Positions 22,879-38,269 are shown, counted from the stretch's first letter. The stretch is 64,000 bases of DNA from Plenodomus lindquistii (GCA_025504975.1 JANUWI010000004.1:868001-932000); one strand, 5' to 3'. A program made the numbers and translations. The notes: generated from the sequence alone by a model not told the origin.

Positions 22879-24740
22879 ACGTACTCTACAGGCAAGTGTT
22901 TTATATAGATAAGTATTCTAGCTATACTAAAACTCTACTAAACTTTATACTACTATTAATATTATAACGTAATAATATAAAAAAGTTTTTAAATAAATTT
23001 TAGATATAGCTTACTATATAGGCTATCTAAAAAGATATAATACTTACTATACTATAGGCTATAGCTATCTATAATATCTACTAAAGAACTCTTTTATAAT
23101 AACGCGCTAGAAAGTAACTCTAATGTAATTATAAGCCTAACTTAATAAAGCTATTTAAAACTAAAAAAAAGGTAATTATTAAGTATGTCTTTAACCTTGC
23201 TATAAAAGGATTTCTACTCTAGCTCGCTACTATTAAAAATATAGCTAATTCCTTGCTTAAAGCCTAGTACTATAACTCTACTAGTAAAAACTAGGCTATA
23301 ACTTTTATTAAGCATTATTTTAAATTTAAAGTAAAGTTTAATTGCAAATATAATTATAAAAAAGCCCTCTATAAAGATCTAGTAGTTATTAGTAACTAAT
23401 TCTAGCTTATAGAGAATACTAAAGCTAAGTATAGCATCTAGAATAAAAATATCTATAACTTTAATAAAATAGGCTTTATAATAGGCGTTATATTAACTAA
23501 AGTAGTTATTATAGGTGCTAACTATTAAAGGCGTTTAAAATCTATATAGTAAAGTAACTAAAAATAAACTATAGTAATCTAAAGTATTAATATAATAGAG
23601 TAGGCTATTCTACCCTTTATTATTTTTACTAGTAAGTACTACTTTTCTACCTAGTATAAAAAGCCTAGTCTACTTTAGAACTAGGCTTTTACAGTCTCTA
23701 AAAATAGCTAGATAGATAATAAGCTTAGTCTAGACTAGTTAAAGTACTATAATAAGTATATAAAAAAGCGTACTATTAGTATAGTACATTTATTTATAGT
23801 TAATAGTTATAAAAGCTATAACTTACTTAAATTCTACTAGTACTATAAAAAATATAAAATTATAACCTTTTATATACCTTTTTACTTATTATACCTTTTA
23901 TAGCTATTTAATATTAGTTATTTTACACCTTTAAAAAAAGTATATAGCTGCTAAACTAAAAATCTAATATATAACTAGATTAACTATATTACTAAAATTA
24001 AGTTCTTACTATACTTTATTACTACTTTTAATACTACTATTATTTAAAGTAATATCTAGAGAGGCTTTTAAAGCGTAGGCTTAGTTTTTTTTAACCTAGA
24101 AGCTATAATATCTAGCTTTAATATTAAACTATATACGCTATTACTCTCTACTATTAATAATAAGCTCTAGCACTTCTAGACTTTAAATAATACTCTATAA
24201 TTTAAGTTATAATTAAAGCTTTTTAAAAAAAGAATTTAAAGGTATATAGATAGCTTGCTAACTACTATAGTAGATATATTTATAAAGTTTACTAAAAAAG
24301 CTAAAATAATAGCGCATTTAATAGTATTAATATAAAAACGCAATTTTAAACTTTAAGTAGTAAATAAAGCTACTACGTAATGTAAATTATATAAAAGAAA
24401 GTAGATATAGAAAGAAAGTACTTTTATAGTTAAAAAAGGCCTATATTTAATAACTCTAAAAGAGTTTATAGTGCGTAGTAATAGAAAAAAGGCGTTAAAA
24501 AAAGTACACGCTAAAAAAGGTAAACTAATATAACGTTACTATAAATACTATAGTAAAGCTAGGTATAACACGCGTATATATAAATAAAAAGTAAAGTATA
24601 TTTCTAAATAAATTAGTTTACTATAATTTCTACGTACTATTATTATTTATTATGCAGTACTATTATAAAAGTATGTTTTAGTAGAGTTTTAGTATAGCTA
24701 GAATACTTATCTATATAGAATACTTATCTATAGAGTATAT
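22879..24740 (+). mobile_element. Fot1/pogo-type transposon, family 2, complete
   Basis: About 1,862 bp between TA duplications (22,877-22,878 and 24,741-24,742). The terminal inverted repeats are about 64 bp and begin ACGTACTCTA on the left and, RIP-altered, ATATACTCTA on the right. Their inner part (TAAGTATTCTAGCTATAC) matches closely. The plus-strand transposase is broken by many stops but reads as a pogo/Fot1 DDE protein: YNFNKIGF (once YNFDETGF, about 23,460), LIVNSYKSYN (once LIVDGHxSHN, about 23,800), then FNISYFTPLKK (once LDVGCFxPLKK, about 23,910). D-to-N changes at catalytic positions fit RIP. Confidence 0.92.
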
Positions 24741-24742
24741 TA

Positions 24743-27080
24743 TTTTAATATTATATTATTATAATCTCTAACTTTCTATCTAGCTATTTAGACGTTATAT
24801 ACACGTAGACTAAAAGTAGTAATAAAAAGTAGTTTATAGTATATAAATATTATTTAATTTACTTTATACTCTATTTTTTTTTATCTAACTATAGCCTATA
24901 GCTTTACTCTATCTACTTAGCCTAAAGTAATATCTACTCTAGTTTATTTTAAAAACTATTATTATAGTGCTATATAAAAAACACGCTTTACTATTTAAAT
25001 ATAATATTATTAATAAGCTATTTAAACTAAACGCTAAATTACTTTTTTATTTTTATAATCTAGAATAGCTTTTTTTATAGTATCTACTTTACCTCTACTA
25101 CTATATTCTATACTATCTTATAGAAATAACTAATATAGATAGGCTAGCTATATAAATAGAAAATAGTTTTATTTTTAAACTAGTATATATTATCTATATT
25201 ATTTACTACTAGCGTAATAAACTTACTATATACTAGTAAGCTAAACGCTTTACTTATAGAGCTATATAAACTATTAGATAGATACTTTTCTTTATACTAT
25301 AAAAAGCGTTTATAGTTTTTATTAGTTTACTTATTATAGTATATAGATAGAAGTAGTTTTTTAATACTAAGCATACGTATATAGTATACTATACTAGTAA
25401 GTATATATAAATAGTTTTTTATAGTCTATAAATAGTTTATTTTAGCGTTAATACTAAATATAGTAATAAAGTAAACAAGCCTACTATTAAATAGCTAGTT
25501 TTTTATTAAAGTAAAAATAAATAATACTTATATATTTAGTAGCGCCTCTAATACAGCTTTATACTATATATTATTCTAGCTATTATTATCTAAGTAGTTT
25601 TATAGCTTCTACGCTAACACTTTTTACTTTCTAGTTTAGTAGAAAAGTTTATATATATTTTTTATTTAATTAGTTTTTTTTTAGTAAGTAAGTTAATACT
25701 ACAGGCTAGTAATAGTTAGAGGACTATTAAACTTCTAACTATCTATATTATTTTTATCTATTTTTTTATTATCTATTTTACTACTAGTTTTAGTATCTAT
25801 CTTTTATACTTTTTTATTTACTATAATACGTAGTAAGTAGTAGATAAATTTTACTATATAGCTTATGTAGTAGGCCTAGCTCTTTAGGTTTTATAGTTAA
25901 ACTATAGACTACTAGTTAATTTTTTATTATTTTATACTTTTAAGCTACTACTTTATTTTACGTGCTAGCGTAGATAGTTTTTAAATGCTTTTTTTTACTA
26001 GTATTTCTATTAGTTTAGCTACACGCTGTAGCTTTACTTTACTTTAGTTAGATAACTAGGTCTAGTAGGTAAAATATATTAGATTTCTATTAGTAAAATA
26101 CTCTAGCTAGCCTATTTATTTAAACTAGCCTATTCTATCTATTTTTATAACTTTACCTACTATAACCTGCGCCTTTTTTTTTTCTATATACTAAATTTAC
26201 CTCTACTCTACTAGCTATTTATAGATAATATTAGCTATTTTATAGAAACTAAACTAGGTACTATTATTATTAGGTATCTAGATAATAAAGTAGCGCTATA
26301 GTTTACTAGTATAGAAAAAAGTCTATACTTTAATCTATTTAAATAATAAATTTATATTACTTTTCTATACCTACTAGTACTTTTTTTTATAGTACTTTTA
26401 TAGTATATTTTTACTAACTATAATAAAGCTAGCGCTGCACCTACTATTATACTAATATTTAAATGCGTCTAGTAGCTATTCTAGTACTAGAATAGATAGA
26501 TTTAGTAGTAGTAGTAACTTTATATTTTACGCTACTACTATTTACTAGCGCTAGTAATATTTAATAACTACCTATTTTTTTTTATTTACTATAGTAGCGT
26601 GCTATTTTTATAGATATATATCTATATTCTATATCTCTATACTATACTTTTTATAGATAAGTATATAGTACTAATTTAAATATAAAAGCTATTTAAATAT
26701 ATTATCTAGTGTAATAGTAATAGATTATAGTTAAACGCGTTACTACGTAATAGCTATAGTTAGTATTAATATTTATAATATAGTAGGTAACTATATATAG
26801 TTCTAGTAAAGCTTTATTATTTTAACTTTAAATACTTTATAAAAGTGTTATAGAAGTAAATAAAGAATATAAACAGAGTAAATAGATACTACTAAATAAT
26901 ATTTATATATAAAGTATTTTTATTCTAGCGCTAGTTACTAAATAGATTAGAGAGTTAAAGTAAAATAAATTACTTTTTTTTTACAGCTTAATTTAGCTAG
27001 CCTATAGACGCGCTATACCTATTTTAGCTTAAATTTCTATAGATTAGGTTTAATCTATTGCATTTTTTTAGCTAGGCGTT
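24743..27080. other. Unidentified RIP-degraded sequence
   Basis: No intact frame. A minus-strand reading around 25,690-25,150 looks coding when TAA/TAG are taken as Gln (for example RGATKYISIIYFYFNKK), but I do not recognise it. By position it may be the other half of a host element that received the gypsy insertions, which I could not confirm. Confidence 0.35.
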
Positions 27081-30000
27081 TAAATTAATTATATTAATTC
27101 TTTTACTATAGTTACGTGTTAATATTATATAAAAAAAAATCTAGAGTACTAGATATTATTATTAAAAAAAAAGTATAGTAACTATTATTATAATAGTATA
27201 AAAAAGTGTGTGCTAGTAGAGGTTCTACTTCTAAACTTTTTAAAACTAGATAAAAAGCTTATTTATTTTAAATAGTAAAAGATAAAAGCTAATAAAGCTA
27301 AAGCTGTAGTAGTTAAAGCCCTATTTACTACGCGTTAGAAAAAAGATTTTTTTTAAAAATAAAAGAAACTATTAAAGTATTATAAATAATAGTAAGTAAA
27401 TAAATTAAAAAAATTTATAACTAATATTAAAGCTCTAAAAGCTAGAGAGATAATAAATTATAAAGTGTTTTTTCTAAATAATAGCTTTATACTAGAAACG
27501 CTGTTTATTAACTAGAGTTTTTTTATACTATTTTTTCTAAAAAGTAATTCTAATTTTAATAGGTTAATAGGTAATGCGCCTAATACTATATAAAAAGTTA
27601 CTAGTAGTTTATAAAGTTTATCTCTAGTTTTTATATATTTTTAGAATTATTATACTTTAACTATTTAACTAGATATTTTTTATTACCTTATTTTCTTTAA
27701 TATATTATTATTTTTTTAACTTTAAACTTATTTTCTTTCTATTATTTATAATAAAAAGTTATATATAATAGAGTTAAAAAGTTAGCTTATTCTAATATTT
27801 TTATATAGAATCTAGAGTATACTTTAGTATTAGGTAGAAAGTTAAATGTATATATAACTAGTTTTTTTTAGTTTTTAATTAAAAATAGTCTAACTTTAAT
27901 ATAGTCTAATCTATAATTAGATTATATTATATAAAAGTTTTTTATAAAAAAATATACTTTATTCTTTTTTTTTAGCTAAAGTACTATTTTTTATTTTTTA
28001 TTAATATATAAAATACTACTACGTTAAATATCTAGAAAAGCTTTATTTAATTTTTTATAAACTCTTTTTAGTTCTTTAGCTGTAAATATAGCTGCTTCTA
28101 TTTTCTAATAGAGTAATATTCTAGTAAAGAGATTTAAGTATTTTCTATAGTTAGTAAAATATAGGGTCTATTCTATAGACTTTAAAACTTTATTATTATA
28201 TACTATCTAAGCTATAGGTAATAGCAAAATTTAATTATTTTATTACTAATTAATATATATCTATAGGTAGGCTTTTATAGTACAATTTATTTACTTTATT
28301 TATTTATTTATCTCTAGATAAAAAGCTATAGATAGTTTACGTTGCGTTCTAATAGCAGTAAAAAGTAATATCTAAAAGTTTAATATAAATAGCTTATTTT
28401 AGTTACTAATAATTAACTTTAGCATACTATAATATCTAATAATTCTATTAATAAAAATATATACTAGCTGTACTACTATAAAGTTTTTTTTAAATAGAAT
28501 ATACTTAGCTGTTTTTATAAATTAATTAGGTATAACTATAATTGCGTTATATATAAATTTAGTAACTAGATTTTTTAATAGAGGTAGACCTGTTATAAAG
28601 TCTATAGAGATATTTTTCTAAAGTATTAAAAGTAGTTTTAGTGCTTATATTACTCTATAGAGTACGTGTATACTATACTTATTCTTCTAATAGTTTATAT
28701 ATTTACTAATAAAGTTTATAACTTTATTTTTTATATTTCTAAACTAGTAATTCTACTAAATTAGTTCTATAGTATATTAAATACCTAGGTAACTATATAT
28801 AGAGTTTTTATAGTAGCTTTAAATAACTACTTTCTATAACTTCTTTATAAATTTAGGTGTAATAGTAAGTACTGCGCTAAATATTCTAGTAAGTTCTAAT
28901 AATCTATTTTTATTAGCTTTAAAAATTATATTTTTAATAATTCTTTTAAATTCTATAATATCTATTTTTTAGCTAAAAGTATTAGTTCTACTATTATTTT
29001 TACCTAGAGTATATATAATTTTAAATTTATACTAGCCTAGTATTTCTAACTATTATATTTATTATCTATTAAAAGTTTTTATTATAGTAAAGCTTATAAA
29101 GTTTTTATAATTTAAAAATATTATAAGTTTTAAGTAGCTTTCTACGTAGATACGCTAGTGCTTTAATATATTAATAATAGCTATAAATTTTTTATTATAT
29201 ATATTATAGTTCTTTTTAGATATTATAAACTTTCTAGAGTAGTATATAATTAAATACTATTTACTATTTTATTTTTATAATACTACTACGTCTATTATAA
29301 AGTTTAATATATCTATTTTAAAGCGTAATAGTTTACTACTTTAAAAAAATACTAATATTAGTAGTTCTACGCATGCCTACTTTATATTATTAAATATAGT
29401 TTTTTTATTTTATCTCTATTTCTAAGCTTGCTTTTTTTTAGTTAGCTTTATAAAAAATACTGCTTTTTTAGAGAAATTTTTAATAAACTATTAGTTAAAG
29501 TTTATAAATCTAAAAAATAATTAGATATCTTTTATAGTTTTAAATATAGGCTAGTCTATAACTACTTTTATTTTATTTTTATTTATTTTTACTTTATAGA
29601 TACTAACTATATATTCTAGAAACTCTATTTCTTTTTTATACTACTTATATTTTTTAGGTTCTAGTTATAAGTTATACTATCTAAATATAGTTAAAACTTA
29701 TCTAATATACTAGATATATTTCTATTTATTATTTAAATATATAAAGATATTATTAAAATATATAATAATAAATATATCTAGGTATTTATTTAAAATATTA
29801 TTAATAAAAGCCTAATATATTACTAGAGTATTAGTAAAACTAAAAAGTATTACTATATACTTATAGTAGCTATAGTGTATTCTAAACGCTATTTTCTATT
29901 CTTTACCTACTTTTATATAGATAAGGTTATACGCGCTTTATAAATCTAATACTATAAAAATTTTTATATAGGCTAATTAATCCTTTAACTCTAATATATT

Positions 30001-33000
30001 AGGTAATAAGTATTAATTCTTAATTATAATATTATTAAGCTTTCTATAGTTAATATATAACTATAGCTTACTATTTTTTTTTAGTATAAAAAAAATAGAG
30101 TAGCCTGCTAGTAATTTAGAGAGTTAAATAAATTTTTTTTTTAAATTAATTTTAATATACTTTTTAAGCATTTTAAGTTCTTTTTCTAATAGTCTATAAA
30201 TTAGTCTAAAAGTTAGTTACTTTCTTTTTTATAGAATAATTTTATAATTCTAAAGCTTATATTTAGGTAATACTACTACACTTATTTTTTTCTAAAAGAG
30301 TAGTTTAAATTTCTTATACTTTTTAGAAATCTCTAGAGTTATATAGTTTTTCTCTACTTTTATTTATTAATCTAGTAGTACTTTACTAGTGTTTATAGAG
30401 TTAAACCTATATTATTTATAGTTATTTTTATTTAAATATTATTCTCTAATAATCTTTTCTATATTATATACTATAATTTATTTTTTATCTACTATTATAT
30501 AATAATAATGCGTAGGCTAGTTTATAGTTACGTCTAATTTATAGTATTTAAATTAAAATGTTTTTAATCTCTAATTAATTCTAGAATTATGTTTTATAAG
30601 CTAAAAAAGGCTAAAAATAATATTATATATTAAAAAGCTAAATATATTAAAATCTATACATTTCTAGTAATTTCTAATAATTAAATTTAATTCTATTACT
30701 TTATATATAATTCTAGATTAACTAGATATAGCTTTACTATTAATTATATTTATAAAGTAAAAAATTTATTTTTTTAATAAATATAGACCTGCTATATATA
30801 CTATACGCGTAGATATAAAGTTTACTTTATACTTTAAATTTATTATAGCTATTATAGTATATTTTTTAAGCTCTACTTTAAACTTAGTTAAGCCTATAGT
30901 TTCTACTACGTAAATAGAACGTTTTATAAAGCTAGAGTATAGCGCTAGTTTAAAAAAAACTTATTTTTAAATCTATAAAAGTATTTTTTATTTTTATACT
31001 TTCTATATTCTAGATTAAAGTATATATACTATATTTAATTATAATATATTCTATTAATAATAGTTTATATCTAGATACGTGCTCTATTATTATTAAAGTT
31101 TAGAAAATAGCTTTAGACGCGTTTATTTTATAGATATTTAGAGTAAGTTTTATTTATATAGTTATATACTTAGTACGTATAGTAGTTAAATTAATATAAA
31201 AAGTATTCTATTTCTACTTTATCTAAATAGTAAATAGTATATATATTATATATATATAAGCTTTATAAAATACTACTATATTACTTATTTTATTAGTTAT
31301 CTATATAGCTTAGACGCCTATTACTTTTATTTTATTAGGTACTCTAGCGCTTTAGAGTATTATTTTTTCTAGCTAGAGTATTATTTATTCTATAAACTTT
31401 TTTTTTTTAGGTAGTAATTTTATATTATCCTATTCTAGTATACTTATAGTTTTTAAAAAACCTAGTTATTATAGTTTTTTTTATAGATAATCTACTAATT
31501 TATAGTATCTTTTAGCAATTATAGTACTTATACTATAAACTCTTTATTATTAAATATATTTTATAGTTTTTATATTAATTTTTTAATACAGCTATTAATT
31601 ATTATAGTACTATTATTAATATTATAGATTAGCTATTCTATAAACTATTAAATAGCTTTTTTTAAGCGTTTTTTTATATTACTAAATTTTTAATTCTATT
31701 ATACAAGAATAGCTTGTATTTATAGTAGAGGTATACTAGCTTAGTACTATAATTTAAACTTTTCTACTTTTTTCTATTTAGTATAGTACTTTTTTATAGA
31801 CTTATATTTATTATTTAAGTTTTTTATATTTACTACTAAAGCTTTCTAATACTTTAGGTATTATTTAATTTTTTTATTTAAAAAAACTTTTTTCTATATA
31901 CAATTTTAGATTATAGTAATAAAAAGTAGTTTTTTATTCTCTATATTATCTAATAAACTAATTAAAGTATTAGAAATATTTAAGTAGTTTACTATACTAT
32001 TAAAGTTAAATAGTTTAATACTAAAAATAATTATCTATTTATTTTCTATATTTTTATTAAGTACTTTAATTTATACTATATTAACTTAGCGTATAACCTT
32101 GTTTTTAGACTAGTAGTTTTATATAAAGTAGCTTTCTTTACTATATTTATAGTATATTAGTAGCTTTCTACTAGACTACTTTTAATTACCTTTTTTTAGA
32201 TAGGTTTTTTTTTAATAATATTATTAATATATATAGGTTCTGTACTATAGCTTTAGTAGATACTCTATTATATAAATTAGTAGGCTTAATAGCTTTATTT
32301 ATTATTAGGCTAGTATTATAACTTCTAGAGTTTTCTAGACTTCTACCTACCTATAGTAGGCAACGTTTATCTATAGCTTTATTTAGCTAATTTAAATTTA
32401 TATAGGTTATTATTAATATAGATTATATTTTCTACTAGGTTATTTAGTATTCTAATAATACTTCTAAATTTTATAAATTTTCTATAAACTTCTAGTTTAA
32501 AACTTTACTTATATATACGTATTAATACTTTATTATTCTAGTTAAATTATTTTTAGTATTACTAAAATATTATTATATAGTCTATAGTAGACTTAGTTTA
32601 TTATAATATTTAGATTTTTTTTTTAGCAATAATTAATTTCTTAAAAAAAAAAAAGATTATTTAGAGTTTATTTTTAAATACGTTCTAGTTTTTAATTAGA
32701 TTAGTATTTTTAGCGTTTATAACGTCTTTATCTATATATTTACATAAAAATAAAGTAATCTACTTTTTAGTATTTTTTTTTATAAAGCTAGTTATAATTA
32801 TAACTTAGTTATTATTATTAATCTAATTTCTTTTAATATAGAAATAATAATTGTACTAGAGGATTTATATTTTAAACTTAGCTTTTTTTTTAAAGTAGAG
32901 ATTAGACTTAGCTATGCAAGTACTAGAGTAGCTAGTAGTTAAAGCATCTAGAGTATCTATAGAAACGTCGCTTATTTTAAAGTATTTAAAGTGTAAAAAT

Positions 33001-33469
33001 CTTTTTAAATAGCTATAATATAAAGTAGCTAGTACTAAAAAGAATATAAAGGTTAGTTTTTAAAAATAGGCATTATATATAGATAATAGTAGTTTATTAC
33101 TAAAATAGTAAAAGTACGCTTCTAAAAAAAGTAATAAATGTATTTAAAATAACTAAATATATTACTTACTTATTTATATAAGTTAAATATAATCTACTAT
33201 ATAGGTATTTTAATATTTCTATATACTTATATTATTCTATATTATTCTATACTATTCTATATTATTCTATACATAGAATCTATAGAATATTATAGAATTT
33301 TATAGAACGCACGTAATTTATTCTATATAGTTATTCTACTAAGCCTATAGAATATATACTACGCAGGGTAGTATTATTTACTAGTTATAAAATACTAGCT
33401 CTAGCTATCTAGTTATTTGTTCCTTTATTTCTATATAGTTATTACTTTCTTCTTCTCTAGTTTATAATA
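27080..33469 (-). mobile_element. Ty3/gypsy chromodomain element, copy B (3' end missing)
   Basis: This is the same family as the element at 37,792-44,741 but in opposite orientation. The 5' LTR is at 32,992-33,469. The gag-pol relic runs leftwards, with reverse transcriptase at about 30,200-29,600, then RNase H and integrase, to the region that precedes the 3' LTR in the sister copy. Similarity to copy A ends near 27,080 and no 3' LTR follows, so the element is truncated. All frames are RIP-mutated. Confidence 0.85.
32992..33469 (-). repeat. LTR (478 bp) of gypsy copy B
   Basis: It has exactly the length of the two LTRs of copy A and is their reverse complement. It contains a cluster of TATTCTATATTATTCTA-type short repeats. 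The five bases outside it (33,470-33,474, GAAGT) read ACTTC in the element's own orientation, the same as the flank of copy A's 3' LTR. Confidence 0.92.
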
Positions 33470-36400
33470 GAAGTAAACTTTTTTCTATAACTACTTTAAA
33501 CTCTAATATATAAATTTTCTATAAAATTAGAAATTTACTTTTAAATGTATTTTAGAGATAAAGATCTCTCTAGACCTTTTAAAAAGAGAGTAAAAGATGC
33601 TTCTAGAGATGCTCTATTAGAGAAAAGCTGCTCTAGTATAGAATTTTAAAGAATTAGAGTAAGTAAGCTATAAAGTAATACTACTAGTTATAATTAATAT
33701 AGTACTCTATAAAGCCTAGTAAATGCTTTAATTTCTAGTTTTAAAAAAGCTTTAGAATACTATTATTAAAATAATCTAAATCTATATTAACTAAAAGATT
33801 TTTAAGCTGTATAAAAGCTAGTATAGAAACCTCTACTTTTTTATAGTAAAGAAAAATTAGAACTATTAGCTTATTAATAACATCTAAAAAATAAATAAAG
33901 TTACTATTTAGAACGTAAATATACTACCTAATTCTAATAAACTAGCTAAAAAATTTATAGAATACTAGATTATATTACTTACTAATTTTTTTTTAAAGTA
34001 TAATTAGATTAAACTTAATATTTAATTATAGAATATTACTATATTTTTTACCTTTTTAGAACTAGTTAGATAGTGTATACTATCTATAAATATAACTAAT
34101 TTAGTTATAAAGTTTATCTAGTATATAATAAAGATTTATTAGAAGTATATTTCTAAAATTTATATACTATACTTTAATAATATATGTATTAAAGGCTTAA
34201 AAACTAACTACTAGAAAAAAATAATTAAAAAAAACATCTAAAAGTATATTACTAAGTATATTATAAACTTTAATAAAGTTTTAGTAGATATTAAACGTGC
34301 TAGTATAATAGTTTTAGAGTATAAATTTAACTTTTACTACTTCTCTATACTTATTATAGGCTATAAAATTAATAAATATAGCTAATATTCTAGTAAATAG
34401 AAAGTTAGTAAAATAGTAGCCTAGCTAGAATATTATAACTTAAAAGAAATATAGAGCTTTCTAGAAGTCTATATATACTACTAAGTATAGATTATAAACT
34501 TTATAATTATAGTAGACTTTTTTTTTAATCTACTATAAAAGAACGCTAGCTAGATCTAGATAACTATCTATTAGAAAGTAATAGATTAACTAAAAAAAAC
34601 TCTAGTATTACTACCTGTACTAGTTTTAATTAACTATTTTAAACTTTTTTAAATAATAATTCTAGCCTATAATAGATTAAAAAAAGGTTAGAAAGTAAAT
34701 TTTATATAGCTTACTTTAAATAGAAAAAGATATATAATCTAATTTAAAAGTAGAGTCTAGTTAAAAGTAGAGCAAAACTAGAATACTAGAAAGTATAAAT
34801 ATAAATTACTTTTTCTAGCTATTAAAAAGTTTAGACTTTACTTTTATAGAGTATATTTTATAGTTAAAACTAATATAAAAACCTTTATAGCCTAACTTTA
34901 GAAAAGCGCTACTAATCTCTCTAGATTGCTTATAATTTAGTAAATAGTTTATTTAAATATATAGAACTTTAATATTGTTTATATACCTAGTAAAAAGAAT
35001 ATTATTACTAATACTCTTTTAAAAAAACTAGAGGAAAATAGCTAGAAGCTACCTAAAAACTCTAAAAAAAATATAGAGAACTTTATTAATATTACTTTAA
35101 ACGCTCTAAGCCTAGATATTCTAATTAAAAATTAGGTGTAGTACTTTTTTACTATAGCTAATATTTTATTTAGTAATAGCCTACTTACTAAAAATTACTT
35201 AGAAGAATTTTAGACTTTAGCTAAGTAGATTTTTTATTAGAAGTATTCTAAAAGCTTTAATTAAAGTAAATTTATAAAATTTAAAAAAAAGGCTCTATAG
35301 TATAATATTTAGAAGTAACACTTTTTTATTAAACCTTCTAGAAACTACCCTCTCTAAAAAGTTATTAATAAATAGGAGTTAAAGTAATAAATTATTATAG
35401 CACTTTATAAAGAATCTAGCTATTAAAGTAAAAAAAGAACCTAGTAAAAAATATAGTTATAATACTATTAGAAAAGGCTCTATTAAAATATATAGTAATA
35501 TATTAAAACTTATATAGCTTACTAAAAGTATAGTAATTAGTTATTAAAAAGGATTTTCTACTTTACTAAGCTACTATTAACGCTATAGATATAGGTTATA
35601 ATTAATATTATATATATACTAGAAAAAAGAAATAGAAAGTTTTTTATAGTAGTAGCACGTAATTATATATTATAGTATCTAGAAGTAGAGGGCTTATAGT
35701 ATAATAATTCTAAATTAGTTACTAGATTTATCTAAAATACTATTTTTTACTAATAGAGAGTTACTTTTTAAATATCCTATAATAGAGGCCTAGAAAACTA
35801 AAGCTTTATTAAAAATTTCTAATAATAGTTTAGTATAAATAGAGTAGTTTTAAATACTTTTTACCTCTAAAGGTAAAAACTAATTAAAAGAGGCTATAAA
35901 GTTCTAGTAGTAGTACTAAAAATAATAAAAGAAAACTAGGTTAATAACTTTTTACTTATTCTATAGACTAATAAAGTAATAGTTAAATAATTAACTAGTA
36001 AAACTTCTACTTTTTTTATTTTAGAGTATAAATATATGCTACTAATTAAGCTATTAGTACCTACCTAGTAAACTTTTCTTTAGAATAAAGTTACTAATAT
36101 ATTTTTACTACTAGCTATAAAAGCGTAATAGTTTTAGAAGCAGAATATAGCTCTAAAAAAGGCAATTAACTAAATAGTCTAATTAAAGTTTAAAAATAAA
36201 AAATACTTTAAAAATATAAAAAATATTTAATAGAAGAGATTAGTAGTTAGTAACCTAGTTCTTTTATAAAACTTCTAGAATAATTTTAATTTATTCTAGT
36301 TATCTAAATTTAAGTCTAAGTAAAAAGGACTTTACTAAATTACGTTTATAGGAAATAAAGGATAGTATAAGCTAAATAATTTTAATAGAACTCTTTTTTA

Positions 36401-37791
36401 GAGCTATACACCTAAAGAAAGATTAAAAAAGTTCTACTCTAGATTTAAATAAGATTTACTAGAGGCTAATACTTAATAGACTGCTAAAAAAAAAAAACTT
36501 ATAGAAATAGTAGATTAAAATTACTAGCTGTAATTTTAAGTCGCTTTAAAGCTATCTATAGTATAAGTTATAATTCTATCTAGACTAAATTTTAATTATA
36601 AAGAGTATTAGCGCTTTTTAGATAGTTAGTTAAATAGCTTTTAATTAAAAATAATCTACTTTAAATAAAAAAGAAAAGTAGTAAACTATAAAAAAAATTT
36701 TATATAAATAAAAAAACTAGAATAGAAAATAAAAAACTATTAAATAAAAATAGTTTATATCTACTACTATTAATAAAAGCTTAGAGGCTAAAAAGTAAAA
36801 ATACTAGAACTAGCTTTATTAGAAAGCTAGCTAAATAAAGCTTACACTAGCTAATAAAAGCTAATTAAAAAAAAGTAAAAAAAATAAAAACTAAACTTAT
36901 TAAAAGCTAGCTATATAAAAAGCTAAGTACTATTATCTAGGTAAAATAACTAGAGTATCTACACCTAAAAATAGTTTACTATTAAAACTATAGAGATAAC
37001 TAGGCTACTAAACTTTTTATAGAAAAAATTTAACTAGAACTAGAACTATAGCTATAACCTTTCTAATTACTATATAAAAAAAAGCTAGCGCTAGTATTAT
37101 TATTACTACAAGTATAAATGCAAGCTAAAAAGAAAAAAAAGTACTAAAAGTAATAATTAGACTAAATAGCTTTAATTTTAGCTAAAAAAGGCAAGTTAGC
37201 TTTAGTTAGAGTAGTAGAGTAGTTTAAAAAAAAGTTAGTAAAAAAAATAAATATAAAGCTATATTAGAAAGCTTTACTATAAAATATATAATAAAAGGTA
37301 TTACTATTAAAAGTATATTTATTATAGACTTTAAAGTTTAGTAAATAGCTCTAATAGTAAAACTATAAATAGAGTTTAAAGGTATAACTAGCGCTAGTAC
37401 TACTCTAGTAGTAAATATAGTAATTATTATTTACGTAGCTATAATTACTGCCTACTAACTACTAAATAGCTTAAATAAAGTTAGTAAAAAACTATTTAAA
37501 TAACTTTTAGAAAAAAAAATTTACTAGCTTTTAAATTAGTATTATAGTACCTACGTTAAATACCTATACTAAATAACTAACTAATAGTTAGAAAGGTAGT
37601 AGCTAGAAAGCATAGCAATTTAAAACCTAGGTAAGCATTATTATTATTATAGTATATAGTAAAAAAATAAAAGTAAAGTCTAAATATAATACTTTAAGTC
37701 TATAGCTACTAGATAAAATAGGCTAACTTTTTAAAAAATTATATAGTTACTAGGTAATTATAATAGTAGTTTACTATTATAAATTAGTAAC
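33470..37791 (+). mobile_element. Ty3/gypsy element C, 3' half (RT, RNase H, integrase)
   Basis: A RIP-broken plus-strand pol of a different gypsy family. A linker with FRDKDLSRPFKKRVKD (about 33,550) is followed by reverse transcriptase with YFNNICIKG (once YxDDxxxKG, about 34,175), then VGYKINKY...SFLEVYIYY (about 34,350-34,470). RNase H ends in VYIPSKKNIIANTL (about 34,970). Integrase has YQSKKRT, VARNYI and NRVVLNTFYP-type segments (about 35,400-36,150), followed by a GPY/F-like LYQITFIGNKGQYKL (about 36,330) and a Gln/Lys-rich tail. No 3' LTR is recognised before copy A begins. The 5' half lies on the other strand at 44,742 onward. Confidence 0.82.
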
Positions 37792-38269
37792 TATTATAAA
37801 CTAGAGAAAAAAAAAGTAATAACTATATAGAAATAAAGAAATAAATAACTAGATAGCTAGGGCTAGTATTCTATAACTAGTAAATAATACTACTTTACAT
37901 AGCGTATATTCTATAGGCTTAGTAAAATAACTATATAGAATAAATTACATGCGTTCTATAAAATTCTATAATATTCTATAGATTCTATGTATAGAATAAT
38001 ATAGAATAGTATAGAATAATATAGAATAATATAAGTATATAGAAATATTAAAATACCTATATAGTAGATTATATTTAACTTATATAAATAAATAAGTAAT
38101 ATATTTAGTTATTTTAAATATACTTATTACTTTTTTTAGAAGCGTACTTTTACTATTTTAGTAATAAACTACTATTATCTATATATAACGTCTATTTTTA
38201 AAAACTAATTTTTATATTTTTTTTAATACTAGCTACTTTATATTATAGCTATTTAAAAAGATTTCTATA
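37792..38269 (+). repeat. 5' LTR of gypsy copy A
   Basis: 478 bp, closely matching the 3' LTR at 44,264-44,741. Differences are mostly C/T and G/A transitions. Confidence 0.92.
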
